NCBI RefSeq assembly: GCF_900046455.1
Contig: NZ_FCOT01000012.1
Location: 62,001 to 126,000, forward strand
Direction of reading: 5' to 3'
Length of the DNA stretch: 64,000 nt
Origin: Cellulomonas timonensis
Lineage (GTDB): Bacteria > Actinomycetota > Actinomycetes > Actinomycetales > Cellulomonadaceae
The notes below the pieces were generated by a model. That model was given only the letters and a program-made list of their open reading frames with translations, was not told the DNA's origin and searched no databases. Below are positions 63,679-64,000 of this stretch, piece after piece (the first letter of the stretch is position 1; the number at the start of each line of letters is the position of its first letter). Position numbers and translations under genes: made by a program.

Positions 63679-64000
63679 TCAGGCGCGCTTGGTGCGGGCG
63701 AACGCGCGGGCGCGCTCGGTCTGGTCGAGGATCACCTTGCGGATCCGCACGACCTCGGGGGTCACCTCGACGCACTCGTCCTCGCGGGCGAACTCGAGCG
63801 ACTCCTCGAGCGTGAGGTGACGCGGAGGGGTGAGGTTCTCGAACGTGTCGCTGGAGGCAGCGCGCATGTTCGTGAGCTTCTTCTCCTTGGTGATGTTGAC
63901 GTCCATGTCCTCGTTGCGCGAGTTCTCGCCGACGATCATGCCCTCGTAGACCTCCTGCGTGGGGTCGACGAAGAACGAGCCGCGCTCCTGCAGGTTGATC
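63679..64000 (-). CDS. typA: translational GTPase TypA/BipA, C-terminal fragment
   Basis: Only the last about 107 residues are in the window; the gene continues to the right. [34 protein letters not shown] and [20 protein letters not shown] are the conserved C-terminal domain of BipA. A ribosome-associated GTPase of 50S assembly and stress. Confidence 0.95.
   Translation of the reverse strand, partial: INLQERGSFFVDPTQEVYEGMIVGENSRNEDMDVNITKEKKLTNMRAASSDTFENLTPPRHLTLEESLEFAREDECVEVTPEVVRIRKVILDQTERARAFARTKRA

Overview
The window is GC-rich actinobacterial chromosome, most likely from a Cellulomonas-like member of the Micrococcales. The supporting markers are mycothiol synthesis (mshB), the sigE-rseA-htrA-tatB block, the actinobacterial dapD/dapE/LOG/folP2 cluster, an acyl-CoA carboxylase with a small epsilon subunit, DUF3117 and DUF5709 proteins, and a fermentative bifunctional adhE. 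I see no rRNA, tRNA, CRISPR array, prophage or insertion sequence. Genes are tightly packed, often with 4-base ATGA/GTGA overlaps, and no gene-free stretch reaches 300 bases.

Layout. 2-2632: 5'-truncated adhE. 2709-2879: assembly artefact (Illumina Nextera-like adapter), which removes the start of a lipoprotein gene. 3.5-7.6 kb: small membrane protein, DUF1349 protein, Bcr/CflA exporter, SRAP/YedK DNA-protein crosslink protein, class III adenylate cyclase. 7.6-16.4 kb: biotin ligase, carboxyltransferase beta, an unknown protein, epsilon subunit, DUF885 peptidase, VKOR, Maf and the biotin carboxylase/BCCP alpha chain. 16.4-20.5 kb: NUDIX, membrane-anchored EEP hydrolase, LpdA-type quinone reductase. 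20.5-33.7 kb: nucleoside uptake and salvage (PNP, phospho-sugar mutase, deoC, add, deoA, cdd, BMP-type ABC importer). 33.9-36.3 kb: M20 hydrolase and GDP-mannose pyrophosphorylase. 36.4-40.1 kb: sdhCDAB. 40.1-46.3 kb: YihY, 2'-5' RNA ligase family, trpS, tatB, htrA, rseA, sigE. 46.4-50.5 kb: O-methyltransferase, leucyl aminopeptidase, DUF3117, PIG-V-like transferase. 50.5-58.3 kb: folP2-like, LOG, dapE, dapD, transglycosylase-like protein, gltA, dapC, fdxA. 58.4-61.7 kb: SH3-like small protein and a VanW-family gene broken by a second AT-rich artefact. 61.7-64 kb: flavin reductase, DUF6113-like protein, mshB, and the C-terminal end of typA.

How the genes work together. The nucleoside block is a complete route: import, deamination (add, cdd), phosphorolysis (PNP, deoA), pentose-phosphate isomerisation (mutase) and cleavage to glyceraldehyde-3-phosphate plus acetaldehyde (deoC). 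birA biotinylates the carboxylase alpha chain encoded nearby. dapC, dapD and dapE supply diaminopimelate. gltA and sdhCDAB give two TCA steps, and each has a CRP/GlxR-like 16-bp palindrome upstream, while an adenylate cyclase lies in the same window.

The strongest general signals are not a new system. First, about 16 starts have a TANNNT hexamer 5-8 nt upstream, which implies widespread leaderless transcription; one of these drives a 15-codon upstream ORF. Second, two non-genomic stretches interrupt genes, and a possible base-call problem affects the active site of the phospho-sugar mutase. The rest looks like ordinary core genome.
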